A stretch of 64,000 nt of DNA, from positions 19,727,218-19,791,217 of the forward strand of contig NC_091185.1 in the NCBI RefSeq assembly GCF_040958095.1. Direction: 5' to 3'. A program made the translations under genes and the position numbers. The notes below the pieces were generated by a model. It saw only the letters and a program-made list of their open reading frames with translations. It was not told the origin of the DNA and searched no databases. How positions within the stretch are numbered: position 1 is the stretch's first letter; the number at the start of each line of letters is the position of its first letter. This document shows positions 20,240-31,299 of this stretch, piece by piece. Source of the DNA: Procambarus clarkii (taxonomy: Eukaryota; Arthropoda; Malacostraca; Decapoda; Cambaridae).

Positions 20240-20275
20240 ATGTCAAGCCGGGGAGACTATGTAGCTCGCTTTGGG
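20240..20275 (+). other. Candidate first coding exon of a divergent gene
   Basis: An ATG in good context (AACAACATG) opens MSSRGDYVARFG and meets a strong donor GTAAGT at 20276. The region is AT-rich but not obviously repetitive, and lies about 560 bp from the start codon of the BRI3-like gene on the other strand, as in a head-to-head pair. No downstream exon was recognised, so this is tentative. Confidence 0.3.
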
Positions 20276-20689
20276 GTAAGTTTCACCCAATATCTCCCAG
20301 TAAATGCTGTTGTGTACGTGCCCAAAAATGGGCGGGTCGCCATTTACATCCAAGAGTGCAAATGACACTGGGCCAAATTTACTCTTATGATATATTTCGC
20401 AATATCATTTTATGCCACGATTTGATTTATTGTTATGTGTGATACACTGTAAAACTTGGACACATTGATCATGCAAAAACAGTAAAAATAATTCTACGGA
20501 TCATAATTTTGCCCTAAAGTTCAGGGGTGCTGGTTCAAGTTGAAGTGGTGTCAAGTTGAAGGGTGCTGGCGACACCACCTCCTGGCCAAGCGCTCCCTCA
20601 CTATCACCACCTGACTCCCACCTGTGATAGCCACTCTCCCTCCTGTGAACCCCCAACACCCTTATCCAACACCCTTCCCAATGTGAGAG

Positions 20690-20721
20690 AATGGAAAATG
20701 GAAAAGAGAAAGAGTCGAGAC

Positions 20722-20763
<42 letters not shown>

Positions 20764-21020
20764 AGAAGAGAGGGAGGGGAAGGAGGGAGAAAGACAGAGG
20801 GAGGGGAAGGAGGGAGAAAGGCAAAGGGATGGGAAAGACAAGGAGAAGAGGTGGGAGAAGATGGTTGAATTGGGTGACATAGGGAAGGGTGATTGGATGA
20901 AACTGGGGAAAGGAGGATAAAAAAAGGAGAGAAGAAGAGATGGGAGAGGGAAGGGGATAAAAAGGCGGAGGAACGAGGGGAAGTGGCGAAAGGGGAAAGG
21001 GAAAAGGGTGGAAGGAGGAT
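20690..21020. repeat. GA-rich low-complexity tract
   Basis: A (GA)n run at about 20727-20753 followed by a G run and purine-rich sequence. The long open frames on both strands here are composition artefacts. Confidence 0.9.
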
Positions 21021-21021
21021 A

Positions 21022-21190
21022 TGATGATAATAAAAGATAAAAGCGCCAAGCCAATACGACTATGTAGCACTAGGAAGGAGCAAGGATAACGATTTGGGAT
21101 AGGACGGGGGGAAGAAATTGTGCCCAACCAGTCGGGGATTGAACGCTGACCTACATAGAGGGACTCCACGCCTAGCCACCGGTGGTGACA
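21022..21190 (-). mobile_element. tRNA-derived SINE, second family
   Basis: On the minus strand it reads GTGGCTAGGCGTGGAGTCCC and GCGTTCAATCCCCGAC, tRNA-like A and B box regions, and ends TATTGGCTTGGCGCTTTTAT, a tail I associate with crustacean SINEs. Confidence 0.6.
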
Positions 21191-21224
21191 GACGTGTTGC
21201 TGTGAGCTCCTGGTTTGCCGGCCA

Positions 21225-21808
21225 GTGATTGGTTTTGTTTGTGAGCAGGGCCTTGGGGACAGGTCGGTATGGGGGATGGCTGCGCCCTTGCCCCTTGTGA
21301 AGAGGAGGGATATAATTGAACTGGATTTTACTAGCCCGCCGTCCTACTCGGCAGTTGAGGTGGTCCTGAGTGATATGTTGCTGATGGATGTGGCGTCGGT
21401 TTGTGGCGTTCAGCTTGTGTCCAGACGTAGAACTGCCGTGAAATTCCTCTCCACGGCTGTGTATCGTGACTTTGTGCATCACTGATGGGAGGTCTTCACA
21501 CTGCCTGATGGTGATTGTTCGGTGGAAGTGTCGGACAGGTGTGCAGTGAGACTTTTTATGTAATGGATCAAGGTGCTTCTTTTAGGTCCCCTGCCTCCCT
21601 TCTCCAGTGTCACTTCCCGGTATCGGTGTTCTATGCGGGCCAGCCCAGGACTTATTTTGGTTGTGGGTGTGTGGGACACCTCGCTGTGAGTTGTGATGCT
21701 CGAAGTGTATTCCCAGTTAACCTGTTCCAGGAAGAGGAAATTTCCCCGCTGGAGGTCCCGGACCCGGGTTCGTGTGATGTTGGCATGGGTGTTGGCCCGC
21801 GCTCATAG
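21225..21808 (+). pseudogene. LINE ORF1 (gag-like) fragment
   Basis: A frame with IELDFTSPPSYSAVEVVLSD and, after a frameshift near 21485, the sequence VFYAGQPRTYFGCGCVGHLA corresponding to YRGQPRTCYRCGHEGHLA in the ORF1 at 43531. The first Cys of the CCHC knuckle is lost here. Confidence 0.65.
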
Positions 21809-22330
21809 CATGACCTGGTAACAATGACCTGGATAACAAGAACTTTTCGCACTAGAAATGCTATACCGATGATGATACTTTTCAAGACGCTAGTGCTTTC
21901 TTGAGTGGAATACTGCTGCACAATGACAGCTCCTTTCAAAGCTGGAGAAATTGCTGACCTGGAGAGCGTGTAGAGATCCTTTACTGCTAGAATCCACTCA
22001 GTAAAACATCAAAACTACTGGGACCGACTAAAGAGCCTAAATCTGTATTCTCTTGAGCGCAGGTGGGAGAGATACATAATAATTTACACGTGGAAAATAG
22101 TAGAGGGGCTGATCCTAAACCTGCACACAGAAATAACAGCACATGAGACCAGAAGGCATTGCAGGATGTGCAGAATACCCCCATTGAAGGGCAGAGGTCC
22201 AACAGGTGCTCTGAGAGAGAGAGCTCTATCAACATCAGAGACCCAAGACTGTTCAACATGCTTTCGCTACACATAAGGGGCATAACTGGCCGACCCCTCG
22301 TAGTGTTCAAGAGAGAACTTGACAAACACC
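21809..22330 (+). pseudogene. LINE ORF2 C-terminal fragment
   Basis: Reads VEYCCTMTAPFKAGEIADLE, then NYWDRLKSLNLYSLERRWER, and ends GITGRPLVVFKRELDKH. This aligns with 50750-51110 and is the region after the RT thumb in CR1-like LINEs. The same VEYCC...FKAG segment is fused to the coiled-coil exons in the inverted arms. Confidence 0.75.
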
Positions 22331-22339
22331 GGTCATTCC

Positions 22340-22530
22340 GGTCGGCCGAGCGGACAGCACGCTGGACTTGTGATCCTGTGGCCCCAGGTTCGATCCCGAG
22401 TGCCAGCGAGAAACAATGGGCAGAGTTTCTTTCACCCTATGCCCCTGTTACCTAACAGTAAAATAGGTACCTGGGTGTTAGTCAGCTGTCACGGGCTGCT
22501 TTCTGGGGGTGGAGGCCTGGTCGAGGACCA
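22340..22530 (+). mobile_element. tRNA-derived SINE (decapod type)
   Basis: Head GTCGGCCGAGCGGACAGCACG with B box GGTTCGATCCC, followed by the body AAAATAGGTACCTGGGTGTTAG and GGTCGAGGACC. A copy with the same parts is at 47510-47755. After 22530 the CTGGTCGACGACC-type tail is expanded into several short repeats. Confidence 0.9.
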
Positions 22531-22860
22531 GTCCAGCAACGAGAAGGCCTGGTCGACGACCGGGCCGTGGGCTGGTCGACAACCGGGTCGCGGCCTGGTC
22601 GACGACGATTCCTGTGCTGCTTCCCCATTCTGGGAGGGTGGTCGACGTGGTGGAGGCCTCTGTGGGGTCATGCCCCCGTTTCAGGGGGTCCGTGTGCCTC
22701 CGGACCCCTTGTCTCTGCCTCCTGTATGGGTGGAGCTCGTGAGGTCTTTCTACGACTTCAAGATTCCGGAGTATATGCAGCACCTTGTACCGTCGCCTAG
22801 GCAAAGGGGATTGGTGGCTCTGAAATGCGTACTGTCTGCGGTATCCTAAGGCGGATTTTC
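22531..22860 (+). pseudogene. GGTCGACG repeats and LINE ORF1 tail-like frame
   Basis: 22531-22610 holds repeated GGTCGAC units. 22640-22849 has an open frame (VELVRSFYDFKIPEYMQHLV) ending at TAA. It probably is the C-terminus of a LINE ORF1, because a gag-like tail also ends near 45177. Weakly supported. Confidence 0.35.
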
Positions 22861-23049
22861 TGCATAAATATCTGAAGGCCTTGCCTTGGGTTGCATTTGT
22901 TTTAGTGTTTATGTATTTGTGATTTGCGCACCTGTGTTCGGTGGTTGTGTTATGTATATATGTTTCTGTTATTATTTATGTTATTGTGCTCCCGTGTACT
23001 TTCAATATTCTCCTGTACTTGTGCTGCATATTTTATATTTTATATTTTT

Positions 23050-23910
23050 TTTATGTGATTTTTAATGTTTTTATTTGTTAAACACATAAATACAACATAA
23101 CAGAAAAAACATCAACATTAACAATAACAAGACAAGAAACACATGAACAAAACTCAAGAACAGTAAAACAAACACACAAACAAAAGTCGTATAATACACA
23201 AAATTTAAACAAACTTAGGTAAACATTGAAACTTAGACAGAAAAGTAAAAGCACCAGAGCAGTAGAAACCAACAACAACCAGGCAAGAAACCCATGAACA
23301 AAAATAGCCCTACCTCACACCACATCAAAACAGATAAATAAAGCAACACAAATCAAGATTCACACACACATTTAATCATTATAATATTTATCCAGAAATA
23401 GATGACGAGGGCACTACTTCCTATAGGCATCTCACCGAGCCCACTCCTCCGCAGACGAGGAAACGTGACCCGGTGATCCCCTCGGTCGATACATAAAGTC
23501 AGCAACATCCAGCTCGGCGCCCTCCACTACAGGGGCGGAATTCACGGGGAGAGGCCGCACAGAGCTCGGCCGTGCAGGCGGTGGATCCACAAGGGGCACA
23601 GACATGGACGCCAGAGACACGGGGGCCACTGAAACAGAATCTTCCATAAGAACCATCACCAAGTTCCCCTCCCCCCCCCCCTCTACTGTAACCTCTCCCA
23701 GTGCCATAACCTCCCAACCCGGGGACCCAGCAACCGAGGATGCAGAGACAGCTGGAGAAAACACAGGACCAGGCGACAATCCCACCACAGAACTCATCAC
23801 CACCACAACGCGACCCACAGGAGCCGCAGGCACCCCATCATCGTCGCCCACATCACCATCCACAGACGACGAACCCCCGGAGTCCCCAAAATCCCTGACG
23901 TTGGCCTAGG
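23050..23910 (-). pseudogene. LINE ORF1 tail and A-rich 3' region, inverted
   Basis: The minus frame 23863-23432 (143 codons) is Val/Ser/Pro-rich and ends AEEWAR, similar in composition to the C-terminal half of the ORF1 at 43531-44838. Downstream on the minus strand (23400-23050) is T-rich sequence resembling a LINE 3' region. It faces the plus-strand fragment at 22531-22860 tail to tail. Confidence 0.45.
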
Positions 23911-24509
23911 CCTCACCATGAGGCAGAGATAGACTTGAAACTCGCCGGGTTTGCATGGACACAGGTCGCAGCCCAGCAAACAATTTTAGGTTGCCACAAC
24001 ATATCTGGAAAGTATTTGAAAGGATTGGAAACGTTTGTTTTATCGTATCAGATACGATATTGTGTGTGGACTTAAATAGGTTTCCAAAACTTATAACCAA
24101 GACCTATGTATCTAAGACTAATTTGAGATGTTGTGGCAACTTTACACTCCTAACATGAGTCATTCATAATCCATTCATACACCAATATGAATCTCTTGTG
24201 AAAGGTTTGAGCCTAATCTGAACCCTTTTCACATCTTTGTGTTTAAAGTTAAATTTCTTGAAATTAAATTATATTATTTTATATTATATTATATTTTATT
24301 TTATAATGTATTATTATTTTTCTTATATTTTTTATATTATATTTTGTTTTCAATTTAAATATTAAAACCAATTTAAGGGTAAAAAAATCAAATAATTTAT
24401 ATTTCTTTTATTATTTACTAACAAATCAGCAAAAATACAAAAACATATGACCTATATAATTATATATATAATATATATATAAATAATATATATATATATA
24501 TAAATAATT

Positions 24510-24556
<47 letters not shown>

Positions 24557-24632
24557 TGTAATATATAAGGGTGTAGTGTAATAGTATATATATTATATAA
24601 ATTATATATATACATATATATATATATATATA
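23911..24632. repeat. AT-rich stretch ending in (TA)n
   Basis: 23911-24160 has no recognised feature apart from a chance frame. 24240-24420 is about 85% A+T with TTTTATATTATAT-type repeats. 24460-24632 is a TA microsatellite that directly abuts the satellite array. Confidence 0.85.
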
Positions 24633-27600
24633 CAATCTTTGGACAACACCCACCAGTGGGACTCGAACCCAGAAAGCACAACTACCTTCCAGTAGCTGGC
24701 ATAACTAGTATGCTTTAACCCACTACGCCATCAGACCTTACAAAAGAAGTAGATAGTTCGAGATATATATATCTCAAACATCTCTACCTCCCGAAGGCAC
24801 CAGATGAGTGAGGGGTCAGTCTGCAATTTTCGTCAAGCCACTGTCAATGTGAGAGAACTCGTGTCCAGCTTATAAGCCTATACTTGCATAAACCACAAGT
24901 GAAGATAAACAATCTTTGGACAACACCCACCAGTGGGACTCGAACCCAGAAAGCACAACTACCTTCCAGTAGCTGGCATAACTAGTATGCTTTAACCCAC
25001 TACGCCATCAGACCTTACAAAAGAAGTAGATAGTTCGAGATATATATATCTCAAACATCTCTACCTCCCGAAGGCACCAGATGAGTGAGGGGTCAGTCTG
25101 CAATTTTCGTCAAGCCACTGTCAATGTGAGAGAACTCGTGTCCAGCTTATAAGCCTATACTTGCATAAACCACAAGTGAAGATAAACAATCTTTGGACAA
25201 CACCCACCAGTGGGACTCGAACCCAGAAAGCACAACTACCTTCCAGTAGCTGGCATAACTAGTATGCTTTAACCCACTACGCCATCAGACCTTACAAAAG
25301 AAGTAGATAGTTCGAGATATATATATCTCAAACATCTCTACCTCCCGAAGGCACCAGATGAGTGAGGGGTCAGTCTGCAATTTTCGTCAAGCCACTGTCA
25401 ATGTGAGAGAACTCGTGTCCAGCTTATAAGCCTATACTTGCATAAACCACAAGTGAAGATAAACAATCTTTGGACAACACCCACCAGTGGGACTCGAACC
25501 CAGAAAGCACAACTACCTTCCAGTAGCTGGCATAACTAGTATGCTTTAACCCACTACGCCATCAGACCTTACAAAAGAAGTAGATAGTTCGAGATATATA
25601 TATCTCAAACATCTCTACCTCCCGAAGGCACCAGATGAGTGAGGGGTCAGTCTGCAATTTTCGTCAAGCCACTGTCAATGTGAGAGAACTCGTGTCCAGC
25701 TTATAAGCCTATACTTGCATAAACCACAAGTGAAGATAAACAATCTTTGGACAACACCCACCAGTGGGACTCGAACCCAGAAAGCACAACTACCTTCCAG
25801 TAGCTGGCATAACTAGTATGCTTTAACCCACTACGCCATCAGACCTTACAAAAGAAGTAGATAGTTCGAGATATATATATCTCAAACATCTCTACCTCCC
25901 GAAGGCACCATATGAGTGAGGGGTCAGTCTGCAATTTTCGTCAAGCCACTGTCAATGTGAGAGAACTCGTGTCCAGCTTATAAGCCTATACTTGCATAAA
26001 CCACAAGTGAAGATAAACAATCTTTGGACAACACCCACCAGTGGGACTCGAACCCAGAAAGCACAACTACCTTCCAGTAGCTGGCATAACTAATATGCTT
26101 TAACCCACTACGCCATCAGACCTTACAAAAGAAGTAGATAGTTCGAGATATATATATCTCAAACATCTCTACCTCCCGAAGGCACCAGATGAGTGAGGGG
26201 TCAGTCTGCAATTTTCGTCAAGCCACTGTCAATGTGAGAGAACTCGTGTCCAGCTTATAAGCCTATACTTGCATAAACCACAAGTGAAGATAAACAATCT
26301 TTGGACAACACCCACCAGTGGGACTCGAACCCAGAAAGCACAACTACCTTCCAGTAGCTGGCATAACTAGTATGCTTTAACCCACTACGCCATCAGACCT
26401 TACAAAAGAAGTAGATAGTTCGAGATATATATATCTCAAACATCTCTACCTCCCGAAGGCACCAGATGAGTGAGGGGTCAGTCTGCAATTTTCGTCAAGC
26501 CACTGTCAATGTGAGAGAACTCGTGTCCAGCTTATAAGCCTATACTTGCATAAACCACAAGTGAAGATAAACAATCTTTGGACAACACCCACCAGTGGGA
26601 CTCGAACCCAGAAAGCACAACTACCTTCCAGTAGCTGGCATAACTAGTATGCTTTAACCCACTACGCCATCAGACCTTACAAAAGAAGTAGATAGTTCGA
26701 GATATATATATCTCAAACATCTCTACCTCCCGAAGGCACCAGATGAGTGAGGGGTCAGTCTGCAATTTTCGTCAAGCCACTGTCAATGTGAGAGAACTCG
26801 TGTCCAGCTTATAAGCCTATACTTGCATAAACCACAAGTGAAGATAAACAATCTTTGGACAACACCCACCAGTGGGACTCGAACCCAGAAAGCACAACTA
26901 CCTTCCAGTAGCTGGCATAACTAGTATGCTTTAACCCACTACGCCATCAGACCTTACAAAAGAAGTAGATAGTTCGAGATATATATATCTCAAACATCTC
27001 TACCTCCCGAAGGCACCAGATGAGTGAGGGGTCAGTCTGCAATTTTCGTCAAGCCACTGTCAATGTGAGAGAACTCGTGTCCAGCTTATAAGCCTATACT
27101 TGCATAAACCACAAGTGAAGATAAACAATCTTTGGACAACACCCACCAGTGGGACTCGAACCCAGAAAGCACAACTACCTTCCAGTAGCTGGCATAACTA
27201 GTATGCTTTAACCCACTACGCCATCAGACCTTACAAAAGAAGTAGATAGTTCGAGATATATATATCTCAAACATCTCTACCTCCCGAAGGCACCAGATGA
27301 GTGAGGGGTCAGTCTGCAATTTTCGTCAAGCCACTGTCAATGTGAGAGAACTCGTGTCCAGCTTATAAGCCTATACTTGCATAAACCACATGTGAAGATA
27401 AACAATCTTTGGACAACACCCACCAGTGGGACTCGAACCCAGAAAGCACAACTACCTTCCAGTAGCTGGCATAACTAATATGCTTTAACCCACTACGCCA
27501 TCAGACCTTACAAAAGAAGTAGATAGTTCGAGATATATATATCTCAAACATCTCTACCTCCCGAAGGCACCAGATGAGTGAGGGGTCAGTCTGCAATTTT

Positions 27601-29538
27601 CGTCAAGCCACTGTCAATGTGAGAGAACTCGTGTCCAGCTTATAAGCCTATACTTGCATAAACCACAAGTGAAGATAAACAATCTTTGGACAACACCCAC
27701 CAGTGGGACTCGAACCCAGAAAGCACAACTACCTTCCAGTAGCTGGCATAACTAGTATGCTTTAACCCACTACGCCATCAGACCTTACAAAAGAAGTAGA
27801 TAGTTCGAGATATATATATCTCAAACATCTCTACCTCCCGAAGGCACCAGATGAGTGAGGGGTCAGTCTGCAATTTTCGTCAAGCCACTGTCAATGTGAG
27901 AGAACTCGTGTCCAGCTTATAAGCCTATACTTGCATAAACCACAAGTGAAGATAAACAATCTTTGGACAACACCCACCAGTGGGACTCGAACCCAGAAAG
28001 CACAACTACCTTCCAGTAGCTGGCATAACTAGTATGCTTTAACCCACTACGCCATCAGACCTTACAAAAGAAGTAGATAGTTCGAGATATATATATCTCA
28101 AACATCTCTACCTCCCGAAGGCACCAGATGAGTGAGGGGTCAGTCTGCAATTTTCGTCAAGCCACTGTCAATGTGAGAGAACTCGTGTCCAGCTTATAAG
28201 CCTATACTTGCATAAACCACAAGTGAAGATAAACAATCTTTGGACAACACCCACCAGTGGGACTCGAACCCAGAAAGCACAACTACCTTCCAGTAGCTGG
28301 CATAACTAGTATGCTTTAACCCACTACGCCATCAGACCTTACAAAAGAAGTAGATAGTTCAAGATATATATATCTCAAACATCTCTACCTCCCGAAGGCA
28401 CCAGATGAGTGAGGGGTCAGTCTGCAATTTTCGTCAAGCCACTGTCAATGTGAGAGAACTCGTGTCCAGCTTATAAGCCTATACTTGCATAAACCACAAG
28501 TGAAGATAAACAATCTTTGGACAACACCCACCAGTGGGACTCGAACCCAGAAAGCACAACTACCTTCCAGTAGCTGGCATAACTAGTATGCTTTAACCCA
28601 CTACGCCATCAGACCTTACAAAAGAAGTAGATAGTTCGAGATATATATATCTCAAACATCTCTACCTCCCGAAGGCACCAGATGAGTGAGGGGTCAGTCT
28701 GCAATTTTCGTCAAGCCACTGTCAATGTGAGAGAACTCGTGTCCAGCTTATAAGCCTATACTTGCATAAACCACAAGTGAAGATAAACAATCTTTGGACA
28801 ACACCCACCAGTGGGACTCGAACCCAGAAAGCACAACTACCTTCCAGTAGCTGGCATAACTAGTATGCTTTAACCCACTACGCCATCAGACCTTACAAAA
28901 GAAGTAGATAGTTCGAGATATATATATCTCAAACATCTCTACCTCCCGAAGGCACCAGATGAGTGAGGGGTCAGTCTGCAATTTTCGTCAAGCCACTGTC
29001 AATGTGAGAGAACTCGTGTCCAGCTTATAAGCCTATACTTGCATAAACCACAAGTGAAGATAAACAATCTTTGGACAACACCCACCAGTGGGACTCGAAC
29101 CCAGAAAGCACAACTACCTTCCAGTAGCTGGCATAACTAATATGCTTTAACCCACTACGCCATCAGACCTTACAAAAGAAGTAGATAGTTCGAGATATAT
29201 ATATCTCAAACATCTCTACCTCCCGAAGGCACCAGATGAGTGAGGGGTCAGTCTGCAATTTTCGTCAAGCCACTGTCAATGTGAGAGAACTCGTGTCCAG
29301 CTTATAAGCCTATACTTGCATAAACCACAAGTGAAGATAAACAATCTTTGGACAACACCCACCAGTGGGACTCGAACCCAGAAAGCACAACTACCTTCCA
29401 GTAGCTGGCATAACTAGTATGCTTTAACCCACTACGCCATCAGACCTTACAAAAGAAGTAGATAGTTCGAGATATATATATCTCAAACATCTCTACCTCC
29501 CGAAGGCACCAGATGAGTGAGGGGTCAGTCTGCAATTT
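24633..29538 (-). repeat. 277-bp satellite built from a tRNA-like SINE unit, 17.7 copies
   Basis: Monomers start at 24633, 24910, 25187 and so on in exact 277-bp register to the last start at 29342, so there is no net length change over 17 units. Only scattered substitutions separate them (for example at 25913, near 26090, 27389, near 27475, 28358 and near 29138). On the minus strand each monomer contains TGGCGTAGTGGGTTAAAGC (A box-like) and GGGTTCGAGTCCCA (B box and T stem-loop), so each carries an internal pol III-type promoter. Each also has the 16-bp palindrome GAGATATATATATCTC. The array stops mid-monomer at the Penelope-like element. It is a satellite in structure and SINE-like in content. 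Confidence 0.95.
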
Positions 29539-30077
29539 TACAGGAACTTCTTTTCCACAGCTCATAAAACGGAGGAAAGGGTCTGAAAGATATTGTTAAT
29601 AGAAACGTTATCCCTACAGACAAAAATCAGAGGATACAACTGACGATTTACTATAAAACCAGAAAAACGGCCAGCCTACTCATGAGAAACTCTCCAGACA
29701 CAAAACAGAACGCTTTAAAAGAGACTAACGTCGTCTATGCCTTCAAATGCCCACTTGGGGACTGTAAGCTCCAAAAAACCCAGTATATAGGCAAGACAAC
29801 AACATCTCTTTCTAGGCGTTTAACGATGCATAAGCAACAGGGCTCCATTAAGGAACATATAATCTCTTCCCATAACCAAACCATCGCCAGAGAAATCCTA
29901 GTAAACAACACAGAAATCATCGATAGATACTGCGATAGCAGGCGGCTTGACGTTTGCGAGGCACTACACATCAAGAAGTCAACACCAGCAATCAACAGCC
30001 AATTATTGCACAACTATATTCTACCCACCTCAAGACTCCGCTCCAATATAGAAGCATCAAGAAATATGGACCAATAG
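29538..30077 (+). pseudogene. Penelope-like element: C-terminal GIY-YIG endonuclease region
   Basis: After a short out-of-frame stretch that still reads LKDIVNRNVIPTDKNQ, the frame 29682-30077 shows the GIY-YIG-type order NVVYAFKC...TQYIGKTTTSLSRRLTMH and then KEHI, the endonuclease domain that follows the RT in Penelope-like elements. The C-terminus reads RRLDVCEALHIK. The reverse transcriptase is missing, so the copy is 5' truncated and starts inside a satellite monomer. Penelope elements use this domain for target-primed integration. Confidence 0.85.
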
Positions 30078-30430
30078 GCTTTCTACAAACACTTCTATTC
30101 AATACCCATTGTTTCTGTTCTGTCTTGTGTTGATACTTTTAATACCCTATTAATATCCCCTCTTGTTCTGTCTTGTGTTAATGCCACACCACCCCTCCCA
30201 CCTCACTCAAATGTAGATATAAAATCAGAGATACATAAGTTCTAATAAGTTGTGTATTTGTGAAGTCTTTGAAAATGTAATAAGTTTTACGAAACGCGCC
30301 CGTGTCGCGTCAGACTAGAAATAAAAATGAATTTTGGAGAAGTGATTTTTGATTTACCTCCAACAGTGAAGCGTAATGTACGAAAGATTGAGAAAATTCG
30401 TGTTAGAATTATTAATCTTACTTTTTCGGT
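30078..30430 (+). mobile_element. Penelope-like element 3' region
   Basis: Non-coding 3' sequence ending TTACTTTTTCGGTCATATT next to a (TA)n run. A second copy of the same 3' end, diverged, lies at 34855-34975. It contains the hammerhead-like core described separately. Confidence 0.7.
30277..30311 (+). ncRNA. Degenerate hammerhead-ribozyme-like core
   Basis: GAAA (30291-30294) is followed by CGCG, a 7-base loop and CGCG, then TC (30310-30311): the second half of a hammerhead with stem III and its cleavage triplet GTC. The first core strand should read CUGAUGA; here the best match is GTAATAA at 30277-30283, so catalysis is unlikely. Hammerhead motifs in Penelope-like elements are established knowledge. 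Confidence 0.45.
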
Positions 30431-30435
30431 CATAT

Positions 30436-30437
30436 TT

Positions 30438-30535
<98 letters not shown>

Positions 30536-30580
30536 TTTATTTATTATATATATACATATATACACACAGACACATATAGA
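30436..30580. repeat. (TA)n microsatellite
   Basis: About 100 bp of alternating TA. The overlapping Tyr/Ile-repeat frames are artefacts. Confidence 0.97.
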
Positions 30581-30585
30581 TTCTT

Positions 30586-30702
30586 CTATATAGACATTAG
30601 AGAAGATTCAGCGGTACGCCATGCACCAGGCTCGCCACCATTTTCAGTATTCGTCATATCCAAGTCTGCTGTGTGATGCACATGTCTTCTTGCTGCACCA
30701 CC
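30586..30702 (-). CDS. Candidate terminal exon of an unidentified host gene
   Basis: Acceptor TTCATTACAG precedes 30702. The frame in phase 0 reads [20 protein letters not shown] and ends ESSLMSI with a TAG at 30588-30586. The phase-0 start agrees with the phase-0 end of the candidate exon at 31284-31178, so the two can be joined in frame. Protein family not recognised. (TA)n follows directly. Confidence 0.4.
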   Translation of the reverse strand, partial: GGAARRHVHHTADLDMTNTENGGEPGAWRTAESSLMSI

Positions 30703-30836
30703 CTGTAATGAAATATTGTTTGTTACTAATTGTTTTCAATAATACATTATTTTATTATATGATATTTAATTTATTAATTAAAAACCCTTTTCATATTATA
30801 GAAAAAAAACTAAAACAAGAATCTATATAAAACTAT

Positions 30837-30913
30837 AGAATAGAATAGAATAGAATAATAGAATAGAATCTATATAGAATCTATATATCATATATATATT
30901 TATATAAATAAAT

Positions 30914-30968
<55 letters not shown>

Positions 30969-30990
30969 ATTATATCCTGCATTATTCCAG
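30837..30990. repeat. (TAGAA)n and TA-rich microsatellites
   Basis: TAGAATAGAA repeats followed by TATATAAATA runs. Confidence 0.9.
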
Positions 30991-31177
30991 CCCATTATTA
31001 TAGATAGTAGCCACCTCTTATTTTGGTTTTCTTTCATTATTAGTGCTCAGAAAATTAAATATATCTACATATTTAGTCAAAATCAGTTACATTATTTTAT
31101 CTTATTCATAGCATAAATGTTCTCAAAGATTACTAAAAAGAAATTGAATTAGACTACAGCAAATTGGCAAACTTTAC

Positions 31178-31284
31178 CTTGTATCTGTTTCCACCGAGTT
31201 TGTTTGGGGCGTTCTTCAACATATCAGCAATACTTGTCTCAACATCTCTTTCAGTTGCATTAGTGTGGGTGTTGATACAGGCTT
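31178..31284 (-). CDS. Candidate exon A with ADMLKNAPNKLGGNRYK
   Basis: Bounded by AAATTTCCAG and AAG|GTAAAG. After two phase bases, 35 codons are open, reading ACINTHTNATERDVETSI and then ADMLKNAPNKLGGNRYK. Two related exon copies lie at 33862-33922 and 36781-36834 on the same strand, all ending KLGG/RLGG-x-R-x-K at a splice donor. Conservation of the peptide and of the donor position argues for real exons. I cannot name the protein; an extracellular or secreted role would be a guess. Confidence 0.5.
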
Positions 31285-31299
31285 CTGGAAATTTATAAG

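Noticed and set aside
20501-21169. 222-codon minus-strand frame
   Set aside because: It is produced by the GA-rich low-complexity tract and SINE.
24638-24735. True tRNA gene on the minus strand
   Set aside because: A and B boxes and a T stem-loop are present, but the middle does not give a convincing anticodon arm and it is repeated 18 times; I treat it as tRNA-derived.
24633-29538. CRISPR-like regular array
   Set aside because: The whole 277-bp unit repeats with no variable spacers, and the setting is eukaryotic; it is a satellite.
30287-30593. Tyr/Ile-repeat proteins
   Set aside because: Readings of a (TA)n microsatellite.
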